A stretch of DNA of 14,354 nucleotides from Spirochaetaceae bacterium (GCA_003818675.1 RPPD01000007.1:1-14354), one strand, 5' to 3'; positions 1 through 7,617 are shown, numbered from the stretch's first letter. A program made the numbers and translations. Notes: generated by a model from the sequence alone, not told the origin.

Positions 1-1
1 A

Positions 2-82
2 ATAGGCTGTGGTTATGAAGGCAATACACTTTGTGGCCTGGTGGCAATATCACCGTTGGAGTATCAAAACACGGTTTTTTAA
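2..82 (+). CDS. C-terminal tail of an unidentified protein (cut by window start)
   Basis: An open frame enters from the left edge and runs 26 codons to a TAA at 80-82. The tail contains two cysteines (residues 3 and 10 of the visible part) and ends in Thr-Val-Phe. A candidate terminator follows immediately, which fits a real gene end. No family can be recognised from so short a piece, and a chance open frame is possible. Confidence 0.35.
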   Translation: MGCGYEGNTLCGLVAISPLEYQNTVF

Positions 83-108
83 AATAGGGAGAAATTCTCC
101 ATTTTATT
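81..108 (+). terminator. Candidate intrinsic terminator
   Basis: AAAAT (81-85) pairs with ATTTT (101-105), and GGAG (88-91) pairs with CTCC (97-100), with a two-base bulge on the left and a five-base loop. The right arm is T-rich and runs into ATTGT. It begins at the stop codon of the upstream tail and lies before the promoter of the next gene. The stem is mostly A/T at its base and the T-run is imperfect, so the call is moderate. Confidence 0.4.
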
Positions 109-135
109 GTCTCACAATAAATGCTAAAGTATGAT
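107..135 (+). promoter_or_regulatory. Sigma70-type promoter of the DUF2271-like lipoprotein gene
   Basis: TTGTCT (107-112, four of six consensus bases) is separated by exactly 17 bases from TATGAT (130-135, five of six). Transcription would start near 142, leaving about 20 bases of leader containing the GGAGAG ribosome site before the ATG at 164. Confidence 0.55.
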
Positions 136-163
136 GAAAATCAATATTCACGGAGAGAAGTAA

Positions 164-907
164 ATGAAAAATATGCTCTTGTTCGGATCACTCGCTTTTA
201 TGGGAATGCTGTCAATTTGCTGTCAGGCCACAGGCACAGAACCAGCTGCGGATCCGGCGGATTTCTCGGTCACGTTGTCCTTTTCAGAGGCAGTGTCCAA
301 CAGCGGGCTCGTCTATGCTGCCTGGATAGAGGACGAAGCCGGGAACAACATTCAAAATCTCTATGTATGCAATCGGATCCTGGATATCCAGTATGTTGCA
401 GGAAAAGCAGTGGTTGGAGGCGGGCCTGGACTGATGGGAGACGGCATCCCAAATTGGCTGCAGAATAAATACAGGGATGATTATGATAAAAACCAGAATA
501 ATATGGATATAGACGGAGTTACAGGCGCATCAGTTCAGGGAAACATCGTCATTTACCGCGATTTGAAAACAAATGTGCGCAGATTTAAAATATGCATTGA
601 TATAGATCGCGGAAACAACGGGAATGAATATTTTTATTGGGACCGGCCTGCATTCAGTTATTCGACTGGCGTGATCAATCTTGACAATCTCCAGCCATCT
701 TATGACCTGGTTTTGACAGGCTGGACATCCAATGAAAATGGCGAAGGCGACCCATATACACAGTACAGTCAGCAGCCCGTAAGATCGGATAAAACTATTC
801 CTGATATCACGGGTTATGAAATATTCAAATTTATGGATAATCTGGCCTACATCGCACCCACAGACGATATGGTCAATGATCTCAGGGTGGTTGTCTTAAA
901 AAATTAG
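164..907 (+). CDS. Exported lipoprotein, DUF2271-like
   Basis: A 247-residue envelope protein of unknown function. The N-terminus is a short hydrophobic signal (residues 2-18) ending in Leu-Ser-Ile-Cys-Cys, so C19 or C20 is the probable lipidation site. The mature part has a beta-rich look with a 'VYAAWIEDEAGN' stretch near residues 50-61 and a later 'VTGAS', which resemble the conserved 'WIED.G' and 'DA.TGAT' features of DUF2271 proteins. That assignment is from memory of the family pattern, not a search. The ATG at 164 is preferred to the earlier ATG at 121 because GGAGAG lies 6-11 bases ahead and the signal peptide begins there; the 121 frame is a different, non-protein-like frame. It appears monocistronic: the next gene is convergent and its stop lies 19 bases away. 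Confidence 0.72.
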   Translation: MKNMLLFGSLAFMGMLSICCQATGTEPAADPADFSVTLSFSEAVSNSGLVYAAWIEDEAGNNIQNLYVCNRILDIQYVAGKAVVGGGPGLMGDGIPNWLQNKYRDDYDKNQNNMDIDGVTGASVQGNIVIYRDLKTNVRRFKICIDIDRGNNGNEYFYWDRPAFSYSTGVINLDNLQPSYDLVLTGWTSNENGEGDPYTQYSQQPVRSDKTIPDITGYEIFKFMDNLAYIAPTDDMVNDLRVVVLKN

Positions 908-921
908 GGAGTGCAGTTCCC
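898..921 (-). terminator. Weak candidate terminator of the minus-strand block
   Basis: Read on the minus strand, GGGA and TCCC form a 4-bp stem around a seven-base loop (921 to 907), followed by TAATTTTTT (906-898). It sits just past the stop of the DMT pseudogene at 926 and overlaps the end of the convergent lipoprotein gene. The stem is short, so this is tentative. Confidence 0.28.
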
Positions 922-925
922 GCAT

Positions 926-1520
926 CTATTCAACTTGGGTTTTATCCGGGCGCTTCCAACCCAGAAGCGCGAGCCCGGCAAATATACCAACGACACCGCA
1001 CCACTGGGCCACTGACAGCAATTCACCAAGACACAGGACGCCTCCTGCAACCGGCACAGTGATGAAAAAACCCGTGAACATCGGGATTGCCCTGATAGCC
1101 TGTGTTTTTTTGTAGGCAAATTGCATGACCAGGGTGGAGACCACGGAAAGTACAATCCAGGCAACGGCAAAGGGGTTCGTAAACCAGGCGAGGATATCAC
1201 CGGGAAAACCCGGCTGTGGTGCAAACAATGCCAGCTGCCTTCCGGCATCCGAAGCACTCGCTTTCTGGAATAGAGGCACAAATCCGCCCAGAGCTCCGGA
1301 GAAGCCCGGTCCCGGCCATGGCCCCTGTCAGGGAAGCGCTTCCCAGGATAACCGCCAGAAAATTGATCGCGCTCGCAAGCAGGGACCCCAGCATTCCCGC
1401 GAGCCATATCCAAGTTCCCCGGTGTTCGTTTTTTCGCCTGGTACCGAGTCCCATCTTCTGCAGTACCTGCGCGATGTTGAGCATTGAAAACCCTATAAAG
1501 CCGAATATGACCGAAAACAA
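926..1520 (-). pseudogene. DMT/EamA-like membrane transporter, disrupted by one frameshift
   Basis: The gene starts at a TTG at 1520 preceded by AAAGGAG with seven bases of spacing, and ends with TAG at 926-928. The first ~73 codons read in one frame (hydrophobic helices, 'QVLQKMG', 'LASAINFLAVIL'); the remaining ~125 read in another (helices from 'FAVAWIVLSVVS', 'MFTGFFITVPVAGG', 'WCGVVGIFAGLALLGW'). Removing one base from the CCGG near 1299-1302 joins them as '...AGTGLLGALGGF...', giving one continuous protein of about 197 residues with about six membrane helices, typical of small drug/metabolite-superfamily or NIPA-like transporters. No slippery heptamer is seen, so a mutation or a sequencing error is more likely than programmed shifting. 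It begins 62 bases after the GDYXXLXY gene and is probably the last gene of the same transcript. Substrate unknown. Confidence 0.7.
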
Positions 1521-1582
1521 CAGGTTGCTCCTTTAGAGAATAAATTCCTGAACGGCCGATTTCAACGCACTGGCCCTGGGGC

Positions 1583-2206
1583 TTACTTGCCGCTTTTCTC
1601 TTCTAAATGCTTCATGATGTAATCTTCAATGCGGACACCATTTAATTCAAGTTTATTCTGCAGAGCTCTTCCGGAATTGTCAGCGGCTATCGTAAGAACA
1701 AGATTCAAAGTGTCCTTCCAGTTTCCCCTGAGCAAATCATCCGCCTCGATTGCGTAATCTTCCTGCATATAGTAGCGGTTAAAATCATATTTCAGGGACA
1801 TGACGCCGTTATCACGGAGACTGGCTTTTGCCCTGATGAAGAAAGCGTTGTTCCGGGGCATTTCCATGACGACATCCTCAATGACATGGAGGTCCCCTTC
1901 ATTCCTGAGCAGAACATAGACCTCCGTTCCGTTGAAATCCTTTGTGCTTGACGCCTCAATGATTTTGCCAGATGGTATTTTGTCAAGGCTTACCTGTTCT
2001 ATATCAAACCGAAGATCGATATAACGTCCCCGCAGAAAATCCACCGGATCGCGCGGCAAGCATAAGAGCCGGGAAAACCGGTTGTTTGCATCCGCATCAC
2101 GTGCAAGTTTTTCTGCGGAAAAAACAATGACCAATGGAATGGCGATCTGCACAAGACAGACAACAGCGAAAATGATCCTGATTGTCCTTTTTTTCCATTC
2201 AGCCAT
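1583..2206 (-). CDS. GDYXXLXY-type membrane protein
   Basis: A 207-residue protein with one N-terminal membrane helix (about residues 9-30) and an extracytoplasmic remainder. Residues 52-67 carry 'RDP' followed by 'RGRYIDLRF', a degenerate form of the GDYxxLxY signature in which Asp is Arg and the last Tyr is Phe. A second motif with paired tyrosines and acidic residues ('YYMQEDYAIEAD') follows in the C-terminal half, as usual in this family. The ATG at 2206 is chosen over the upstream in-frame start at 2284 because AAGGAGG lies just before it and the upstream residues are encoded inside the neighbouring gene. The start overlaps the end of the DUF2157 gene by 8 bases (ATGGCTGA), implying coupled translation. 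GDYXXLXY proteins are commonly encoded beside DUF2157/DUF4401 proteins; biochemical role unknown. Confidence 0.82.
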   Translation of the reverse strand: MAEWKKRTIRIIFAVVCLVQIAIPLVIVFSAEKLARDADANNRFSRLLCLPRDPVDFLRGRYIDLRFDIEQVSLDKIPSGKIIEASSTKDFNGTEVYVLLRNEGDLHVIEDVVMEMPRNNAFFIRAKASLRDNGVMSLKYDFNRYYMQEDYAIEADDLLRGNWKDTLNLVLTIAADNSGRALQNKLELNGVRIEDYIMKHLEEKSGK

Positions 2207-4637
2207 GTTCTTCCTCCTTTTTACGCTTGAAAAACCGGGGCAGGAGAAGATTGAGGACAAGAATGCCGGCGCCCGCTGCGACAAGGGCGAAACCCCTGAA
2301 AAGCAGGCTCACATCGGTCATGAACAGCCGTACAAGGATGGCCACAATAAAAAAGATGACATATCCATTGATTGTTGATAATGAGAGTTTTTTAAAGCCG
2401 CGATAAAAACCTGAAATGCATGCAGCCAGCATACAAAACATTATCAGCAGCGCCCCGATAAATTCGCTGGAACCCAACAATACATCGCCAAGAACAAAAA
2501 TGAGCGCCACTGGCAGCAGGGACGCGATGTAATTGAGGGAAACACGATAGTATGCCATGAAAAAAAACATTCCATAGGTGCCGATGAAAAGCGTTACAAT
2601 CAGGATCACCGGAAGAATATTTTCACCAGCTGTTACATGCTCCATGGAAATCATTGAATTACCGATAATCTCCGGGAACGTAAAGAAAAAGGCGATAAGG
2701 CCTGAAGAGACAATTGCAATTGTTTTGAACGCGGCTGACGCTTTAAAGATTATTTGCTTTTCAAAACAGGCAGACGAGAAGTAGAGGAATACAAAAAAGA
2801 GCGGGATAGACAGGAACATGAACGACCAGATCTGCGGAAGGGCAAACACGTATACTATCATCCTTATGAAGATTATGAGCGCCGAGGCATAGGTGACGGC
2901 AATTTGAACACCGTTCTCTTTTTTGTACAGATTGCGGTACAGTGAAAAGAACATCCATAAAACCATTAGAAGGGTGACGAGATTTCCCGCTATTTCCGGA
3001 TCAAATCCCCATACTGTTACCGAAACAAAAAGCACAGGAAGCATTACAGGCAGGAGGATGACCGGAAAGTGAATATCGATTTTTTTTCTGATTATAGGGA
3101 CAAGGGTCAGAAATGCAGCAACAAAAAGCGATGCGACGATAAAAACCGCATAACCGGAGTTCCCAAAAATCAAAAGACCAGGATCAAGCGAGGATGCCTT
3201 GACGACATTACCGAAGGAAATGATAAAAATGAAAACACCGGCGAATGCCAGGGAAAGATTTTTCCAGACATTATTGCAGGCATGCGTTGAACTGCAATAT
3301 ACCAGCATGATGGCTGCGGGAAAAGCGAGCGTTACCAGTCCGTGCTGGAATTGAGGGATAAAAAGCAGGGTTATCAGTTTAATCAACACCGGCATAAAAA
3401 GTGCAAAAGAAACCGGTGCAAGGAGTATGTTTCGCGGGAACGCGAACTCGGACCAGACACAAAAAATTATAATACACACTTCCACACATACAAGCGCGAG
3501 GGGTGCGGTCTCTGTATTCAGAATGGAAATTGCCACAAGGAGGAAAACAACCGAGACCGCAATTCCCGCAAAGAGGGCAATGCCGGCTATGCGGTTCATC
3601 TGTTTTCGTAATATGAGCCGTACTGCAAACAATATATTTCCGACGAACAGACCTGCTGTCAGGAGGCAGTCTGTAATGGCTGCGAGAGTGTTAAATACCC
3701 CGCCTGATCTGAAAAAGTTCCAGCCTGTTTCCATCCAGAGCGGATTAACGAGCAGGAGCGCGGCAAGAACACCCAGCCCCGCCAGGCCGATGTATCGATA
3801 CACAGCCGAACCGTCCTTGAAAAAGTAACTCGCTATCACCAGAAAGACGAATAGATTTGCATATGCCGGTATCCAGATGCCGGAAACCATAGTCGCTATG
3901 CCAAGGCCCGTTATAAATGAACCTATCATGATGTATTTTATAAAAAGCGACTTTGCGCGATTGCCGTTCTTTTTTTCCAGGAACCAGAGTGGCAGAAGCG
4001 CCGCGATTTGTATTAAAAATATCGTGCCTATGCCGCCTGAACTCCTGATAAAACAAGCGTCCAGCAGGACAAGGACAATATATGCCGCCAATGCGGAATA
4101 GCTTCTGAACAGGTAGACGACGCCGAGTGCTGCAACAGACCAGAGAAAGAAGAAGCTGCTGTTATCCGGCGGCAATTTATAGATGAAACCGATAAGGACC
4201 ATAACGGCCGCAAACAATAGGATCCAGAGCGCAGAGAGGCCTTCAATAAGTCCTTTACCGGCTGGCTTCTTGCTGAAGAAAATAAAATAACCCGCCACAC
4301 CCTGAGGTATGACAAGGATGAAAAAGGCAATGCAGGTTTTAAGCGCGTCGGAGAATGAATCCCAGTTGAACGCGATGAGATATATAATCCCGGAGCCCAT
4401 CAGGACTCCGGAGATAATGCTGAACAAAAGAACAAGAAATGGCACCATTGATTTTTTTCTGGCCTCATGCCTCTCTTTTTCTTTTTGACGGAAAACCTCC
4501 TGCGCTTTATCAAATTCACTGATTTCCGCGTCATAATGGGCGGCTATTTTTTCCTGTGTATCTTCGGAAATGACTCCCCTTTCCCGTAGCGAAGGGAGTT
4601 CTTCAAAAAGTGATCGGATGAAGGTCATTCTATCCAT
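2199..4637 (-). CDS. Large polytopic membrane protein, DUF2157 N-terminus (possible DUF4401 fusion)
   Basis: An 812-residue integral membrane protein. Residues 1-65 are soluble: 'LPSLRERGVIS' and 'EKIAAHYDAE' match the short helical N-terminus of DUF2157 proteins, followed by a charged, probably coiled stretch. From about residue 66 onward it is almost wholly hydrophobic, with roughly 25 predicted helices by eye, and ends in a basic tail. DUF2157 proteins are usually about half this length and often sit beside separate DUF4401 and GDYXXLXY genes. Since only the GDYXXLXY partner is present separately, a fusion of DUF2157- and DUF4401-like halves is inferred, not shown. The ATG at 4637 has AGGGGG upstream. 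It lies 49 bases after the ABC-F gene and overlaps the next gene by 8 bases. Function unknown; no catalytic motif is visible. Confidence 0.82.
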   Translation of the reverse strand: MDRMTFIRSLFEELPSLRERGVISEDTQEKIAAHYDAEISEFDKAQEVFRQKEKERHEARKKSMVPFLVLLFSIISGVLMGSGIIYLIAFNWDSFSDALKTCIAFFILVIPQGVAGYFIFFSKKPAGKGLIEGLSALWILLFAAVMVLIGFIYKLPPDNSSFFFLWSVAALGVVYLFRSYSALAAYIVLVLLDACFIRSSGGIGTIFLIQIAALLPLWFLEKKNGNRAKSLFIKYIMIGSFITGLGIATMVSGIWIPAYANLFVFLVIASYFFKDGSAVYRYIGLAGLGVLAALLLVNPLWMETGWNFFRSGGVFNTLAAITDCLLTAGLFVGNILFAVRLILRKQMNRIAGIALFAGIAVSVVFLLVAISILNTETAPLALVCVEVCIIIFCVWSEFAFPRNILLAPVSFALFMPVLIKLITLLFIPQFQHGLVTLAFPAAIMLVYCSSTHACNNVWKNLSLAFAGVFIFIISFGNVVKASSLDPGLLIFGNSGYAVFIVASLFVAAFLTLVPIIRKKIDIHFPVILLPVMLPVLFVSVTVWGFDPEIAGNLVTLLMVLWMFFSLYRNLYKKENGVQIAVTYASALIIFIRMIVYVFALPQIWSFMFLSIPLFFVFLYFSSACFEKQIIFKASAAFKTIAIVSSGLIAFFFTFPEIIGNSMISMEHVTAGENILPVILIVTLFIGTYGMFFFMAYYRVSLNYIASLLPVALIFVLGDVLLGSSEFIGALLIMFCMLAACISGFYRGFKKLSLSTINGYVIFFIVAILVRLFMTDVSLLFRGFALVAAGAGILVLNLLLPRFFKRKKEEEHG

Positions 4638-4686
4638 TGAGATCCCCCTGGCCCATAGTAGAGTTTGCGGAATTGTTCGTCAATTG

Positions 4687-6303
4687 TTATGGTCCGGTTT
4701 TTTCCAGGTAATAATTGTAGTCGCCTTCATAGACTTTCATTTGGCCGTGGTCAATCTGGAAAACGCGGCTCACCAGATGCTTCAGAAAATAGCGGTCATG
4801 ACTGACGATCATAAGCGTTCCGTCAAAACTGTGCAGGGCTTCGAGCAGCACTTCCCTGCTCGCGATATCCAGGTGGTTGGTCGGCTCGTCAAGCACCAGG
4901 AAGTTCACAGGCTGCGCGAGAATCGTTGCCAGGATCACCCGGCTCTTTTCGCCGCCGGATAAAACAGATATTCTCTTGTCCGCATCATCACCTGAGAACT
5001 GGAACGCTCCCAGCAGATTTTTGATGTAGCTGATTGTTGCATTTGGTATTCGCGAAGCCACTTCATCATAAACCGTGTTTTCTGCTTTAAGGACATCCGA
5101 AGAATACTGGCTGAAATATCCGGTATTGACGCTCGAGCCAAGTGAACAGGTTCCGGAAGTCGGATCAGTCTGCTGGGTAATGACTTTCAATAAAGTGGAT
5201 TTACCTGCACCGTTTATCCCCGTAACGGCAATCCTGTTTTTCCGCACAACTGTTCCGGTTATCCCGCTGAAAACAGGATGATCAGAGCCGTCTGTTTTTT
5301 TCCAGGCCTTGGCCAGGTCCTTCATCTCCACGACAAGATCACCGCTCCGTTTGATATCCCCAAAGGCAAAGTGCATGACCTTCGGATCCGGCGGCACTTC
5401 GATGCGTTCGATTTTTTCTATTGTTTTTATCCGTGACTGGACCTGGGCTGCGTGCGATGCGCGGGCGGCAAAGCGCGCGATGAACTCTTCCTCTTTTGCG
5501 AGCATCGCGTCCTGGCGTTTCTTGGAGGCCAGAAGCTGTTCCCGCCTGATCTCCCGTTCCCGCAGATAGAAGTCATAATCCCCGCTGTAGGTGGATATTA
5601 CACCAGGAGCCACCTCCACAATTTTTGTGCAGATTCTTGTCATGAACTCCCTGTCGTGGCTCGTCATGACCAGGGCGCCCTTGTAGGAGGCGAGCCAGTC
5701 TTCAAGCCAGACAATGGATTCCACGTCCAGGTGATTGGTCGGTTCGTCCATCAACAGGATGTCCGGCTTCATGAGCAGGATCTTGGCCAAGGCTATCCGC
5801 ATTTTCCAGCCGCCTGAAAAATGTTCCACCGGTTCATTCCTTCGGTCCTGGCCTATGCCAAGTCCGTCAAGTATCGCCTCGGCGGTGTTCTCAAGCTCAT
5901 AGCCGTTGGCGTGCTGGAACTCAATCTGGAGTTCACCGTAGTGGTTCATCTCAGCAGTGCTCAAGCCGCCTCCCGCAGGATCGGACATGCGGTGCTCGAG
6001 GAGTGAGAGCTTGTGTGCGATTTCAGATACACGGCCCGCACCCGAGAGCACTTCCTCAAGGGCACTGCAGCCGGACATCTCCCCGACATCCTGGCGGAAA
6101 AAACCGATGACCTGTCCCGGATCCACAAGGACATCGCCCTCGTCAGGAGTCTCGAGCCCCGCAATTATTTTAAATACTGTTGTCTTGCCTGCGCCATTGG
6201 GACCGACCAGGCCTATCCTGTCGTTGTTGTTGATGAGAATATTGCCGTTTTTAAAAAGGGTCCTGTCCCCGTAGCTCAGCTTGATATTGGATAAATTTAC
6301 CAC
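4687..6303 (-). CDS. ABC-F family ATP-binding protein (ribosome-associated type)
   Basis: A 538-residue soluble protein with two ABC ATPase domains and no membrane helix. Domain 1: Walker A GPNGAGKT (34-41), signature FSGGWKMR (162-169), Walker B plus DEPTNHLD (183-193). A charged interdomain linker (about 243-305) contains the typical 'FIARF.A' and 'QVQSRIK' elements. Domain 2: Walker A GINGAGKS (362-369), signature SGGEKSR (449-455), DEPTNHLD (472-479), switch histidine in SHDR (501-504). ABC-F proteins bind the ribosome near the E site and act in translation or antibiotic protection; the SGGWKMR signature recalls the YheS/Gcn20-like branch, but the subfamily and any resistance role cannot be settled here. 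The GTG at 6303 is chosen because AGGAAA lies five bases upstream and family homology starts there; an ATG at 6390 would add 29 unrelated residues and extend past the promoter. First gene of the minus-strand block. Confidence 0.93.
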   Translation of the reverse strand: MVNLSNIKLSYGDRTLFKNGNILINNNDRIGLVGPNGAGKTTVFKIIAGLETPDEGDVLVDPGQVIGFFRQDVGEMSGCSALEEVLSGAGRVSEIAHKLSLLEHRMSDPAGGGLSTAEMNHYGELQIEFQHANGYELENTAEAILDGLGIGQDRRNEPVEHFSGGWKMRIALAKILLMKPDILLMDEPTNHLDVESIVWLEDWLASYKGALVMTSHDREFMTRICTKIVEVAPGVISTYSGDYDFYLREREIRREQLLASKKRQDAMLAKEEEFIARFAARASHAAQVQSRIKTIEKIERIEVPPDPKVMHFAFGDIKRSGDLVVEMKDLAKAWKKTDGSDHPVFSGITGTVVRKNRIAVTGINGAGKSTLLKVITQQTDPTSGTCSLGSSVNTGYFSQYSSDVLKAENTVYDEVASRIPNATISYIKNLLGAFQFSGDDADKRISVLSGGEKSRVILATILAQPVNFLVLDEPTNHLDIASREVLLEALHSFDGTLMIVSHDRYFLKHLVSRVFQIDHGQMKVYEGDYNYYLEKTGP

Positions 6304-6309
6304 TATAGT
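6281..6309 (+). promoter_or_regulatory. Sigma70-type promoter of the 6389 lipoprotein gene
   Basis: TTGATA (6281-6286, five of six) and TATAGT (6304-6309, five of six) are 17 bases apart. Transcription would start near 6316, leaving a leader of about 73 bases. The elements lie across the 5' end of the divergent ABC-F gene. Confidence 0.55.
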
Positions 6310-6340
6310 TTCCTGTGAATCCGAAAAGATTGAGTTTCGC

Positions 6341-6369
6341 AGTTTAGCGGAAAGCGGCCATTTGGTCAA
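6341..6369 (-). promoter_or_regulatory. Sigma70-type promoter of the ABC-F / DUF2157 block
   Basis: On the minus strand TTGACC (6369-6364, five of six) is 17 bases from TAAACT (6346-6341, four of six). Transcription would start near 6334, about 30 bases before the GTG start at 6303. It faces the promoter at 6281-6309, so the two transcripts would overlap by about 19 bases. Confidence 0.5.
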
Positions 6370-6388
6370 AGGCTGCAGGGAGCAAACC

Positions 6389-7093
6389 ATGAAATCAAAA
6401 CGTATTGGTCTTGTTCTTCAGGTTATTTTTCTGGCGTTTTTTTCAGGTTGCGATGAAAATACCGCGACCGTTCCGGGAAGGGTGGATGCTTTCGATCCGG
6501 TTGCCTGCCTGGACGCTGTCGCAACCTACGCGGGCAAGGACGTGCTTCTTGTAGAACTGTACGCAAAATACGTACGGCCGGACGGTACACTGAATCTGCA
6601 GGCAGAATATAAACCAGATGTGCGTTACAGGTTTTTCGGCACGGGAAAGCCGGCAAATGCAACCCCGGAACCAAAAAAACCCGATCTGCCGCTTGGAGTG
6701 CCGCGGATGGATGCGCCGAGGGAGGTGATTCCCTACTGGGAGTACACTTCGGTATATATCGAGAATCCGCACTGGGAAGAATATACGATCAATGGTGATG
6801 ATGCCCAAAAATGGCATGGAGGAATGACACAGGTTTTTGGGGGGAAAACTGAGGATTATGCCGAGATTGAGAAACTCCGGGCTGTCTGCAGTGCACTGCC
6901 TCCTGTCCTCTCGTTTGGAATTATCTGGAAAAGGGCCATAGAGGCCGGTGCCCCCTCGGGGGATGTGGTCGCAAATATTGAATATAAAGCCGGCGTGTAC
7001 AGGTTTTATATCGACGGCACAAAGTATGAATATTATTTTGACGAAGACGGCAGATTGATCAGGGATAATGATCAATCTGCCGGCAAAGGCTGA
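6389..7093 (+). CDS. Lipoprotein of unknown family
   Basis: A 234-residue protein with a basic N-terminus, a hydrophobic stretch and Phe-Phe-Ser-Gly-Cys, making C21 the likely lipidated residue. The mature part has a proline-rich linker (about residues 90-115) and several aromatic, beta-like stretches ('YWEYTSVYIENPHWEEY', 'YRFYIDGTKYEYYFDEDG'). The last resembles surface or periplasmic beta-sheet proteins, but I recognise no family. The ATG at 6389 is preferred because GGGAG lies seven bases upstream and the signal peptide starts there; the frame extends upstream to an ATG at 6281 with no protein-like character. The final 15 codons contain a perfect 14-bp inverted repeat (7048-7082). The gene is divergent from ABC-F and 47 bases before the SET gene. 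Confidence 0.72.
   Translation: MKSKRIGLVLQVIFLAFFSGCDENTATVPGRVDAFDPVACLDAVATYAGKDVLLVELYAKYVRPDGTLNLQAEYKPDVRYRFFGTGKPANATPEPKKPDLPLGVPRMDAPREVIPYWEYTSVYIENPHWEEYTINGDDAQKWHGGMTQVFGGKTEDYAEIEKLRAVCSALPPVLSFGIIWKRAIEAGAPSGDVVANIEYKAGVYRFYIDGTKYEYYFDEDGRLIRDNDQSAGKG
7048..7082. repeat. Perfect 14-bp inverted repeat inside a gene's 3' end
   Basis: CGGCAGATTGATCA (7048-7061) and its exact complement TGATCAATCTGCCG (7069-7082) flank a seven-base spacer GGGATAA. The arms would form a stable hairpin in RNA or a two-fold site in DNA; each also contains the self-complementary TGATCA. It ends 11 bases before the end of the lipoprotein gene. No T-run follows, so it is not a standard intrinsic terminator. 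Confidence 0.8.
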
Positions 7094-7119
7094 TGGGACA
7101 GATCCAAAAGAATGATTAA

Positions 7120-7128
7120 TGCTATGAT
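7120..7128 (+). promoter_or_regulatory. Extended -10 element upstream of the SET gene
   Basis: TGC-TATGAT matches the extended -10 form TGn-TATAAT at five of six -10 positions. No convincing -35 is found at 16-18 bases. The start of transcription would fall near 7135, only about six bases before the ATG at 7141, so the mRNA would be nearly leaderless; there is no good ribosome site ahead of that ATG, only AGGG two to five bases upstream. Confidence 0.4.
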
Positions 7129-7140
7129 ACATACCAGGGT

Positions 7141-7617
7141 ATGGCAAAAACGGTAAGCGTTGACACAAGCAAATTTGGCAAAGGTCTTTTTTCAAAACGG
7201 CCTTTTCGGCCCGGTGATGTAATTTTTACATTCACCGGCAAAAAAATAAACTTTTTGGACACCATCAGGCTTGGAGAGATTGAAAGCTATCCCATACAGA
7301 TTGAAAAAGATCTTTATCTTCATCCAGACGAACCATATTGCTTCATCAACCATTCCTGCGACCCCAACTGCGGGATAAATGACAATCTGGAACTGGTCGC
7401 AATAAAGAATATTCAGACAGGCGAAGAGCTGTTCTTTGACTATTCCACCTCAATGCTTGAGAGACATTGGGAAATGGATTGTCTTTGCAACACATCCAAA
7501 TGCAGAAAAGTTATCAAGGACTTTGACTTTCTGCCTCATGAGACCAGAATAAAATACATAAGCCTGAATATCGTTCAGCCGTTTATTAAACAGTCATTGA
7601 ATGACAGCTGCGGTTGA
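7141..7617 (+). CDS. SET-domain protein lysine methyltransferase
   Basis: A 158-residue stand-alone SET protein, expected to transfer a methyl group from S-adenosylmethionine to lysine of a protein substrate. Visible motifs in order: 'KFGKGLF' (11-17) and 'FRPGDVIFTFTG' (22-33), the N-terminal SET strands; 'FINHSCDPNC' (68-77), the AdoMet/knot motif; 'ELVAIKNIQTGEELFFDY' (84-101), with the catalytic-site tyrosine Y101; then a post-SET CxCx4C (C114, C116, C121), which with a Cys of the NHSC segment would bind zinc. All core elements are present, so it looks active. A stop lies seven codons upstream of the ATG with no alternative start between. Bacterial SET proteins are patchily distributed and often thought to be acquired from eukaryotes; substrates could be ribosomal or DNA-binding proteins, but nothing here identifies one. 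It stands alone between a lipoprotein gene and the signalling operon. Confidence 0.92.
   Translation: MAKTVSVDTSKFGKGLFSKRPFRPGDVIFTFTGKKINFLDTIRLGEIESYPIQIEKDLYLHPDEPYCFINHSCDPNCGINDNLELVAIKNIQTGEELFFDYSTSMLERHWEMDCLCNTSKCRKVIKDFDFLPHETRIKYISLNIVQPFIKQSLNDSCG

Noticed and set aside
1295..1305. Programmed ribosomal frameshift in the DMT transporter
   Set aside because: No slippery heptamer, no RF2-like stop-slip site and no stimulating signal are evident.
904..1413. A 169-codon minus-strand open frame
   Set aside because: It is the third frame of the DMT pseudogene region; its translation is rich in Cys, Trp and Arg and unlike a protein, whereas the other two frames give matching membrane helices.
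6443..7195. A 250-codon open frame on the minus strand
   Set aside because: It is antisense to the 6389 lipoprotein and the start of the SET gene, with no start signals or recognisable protein character.
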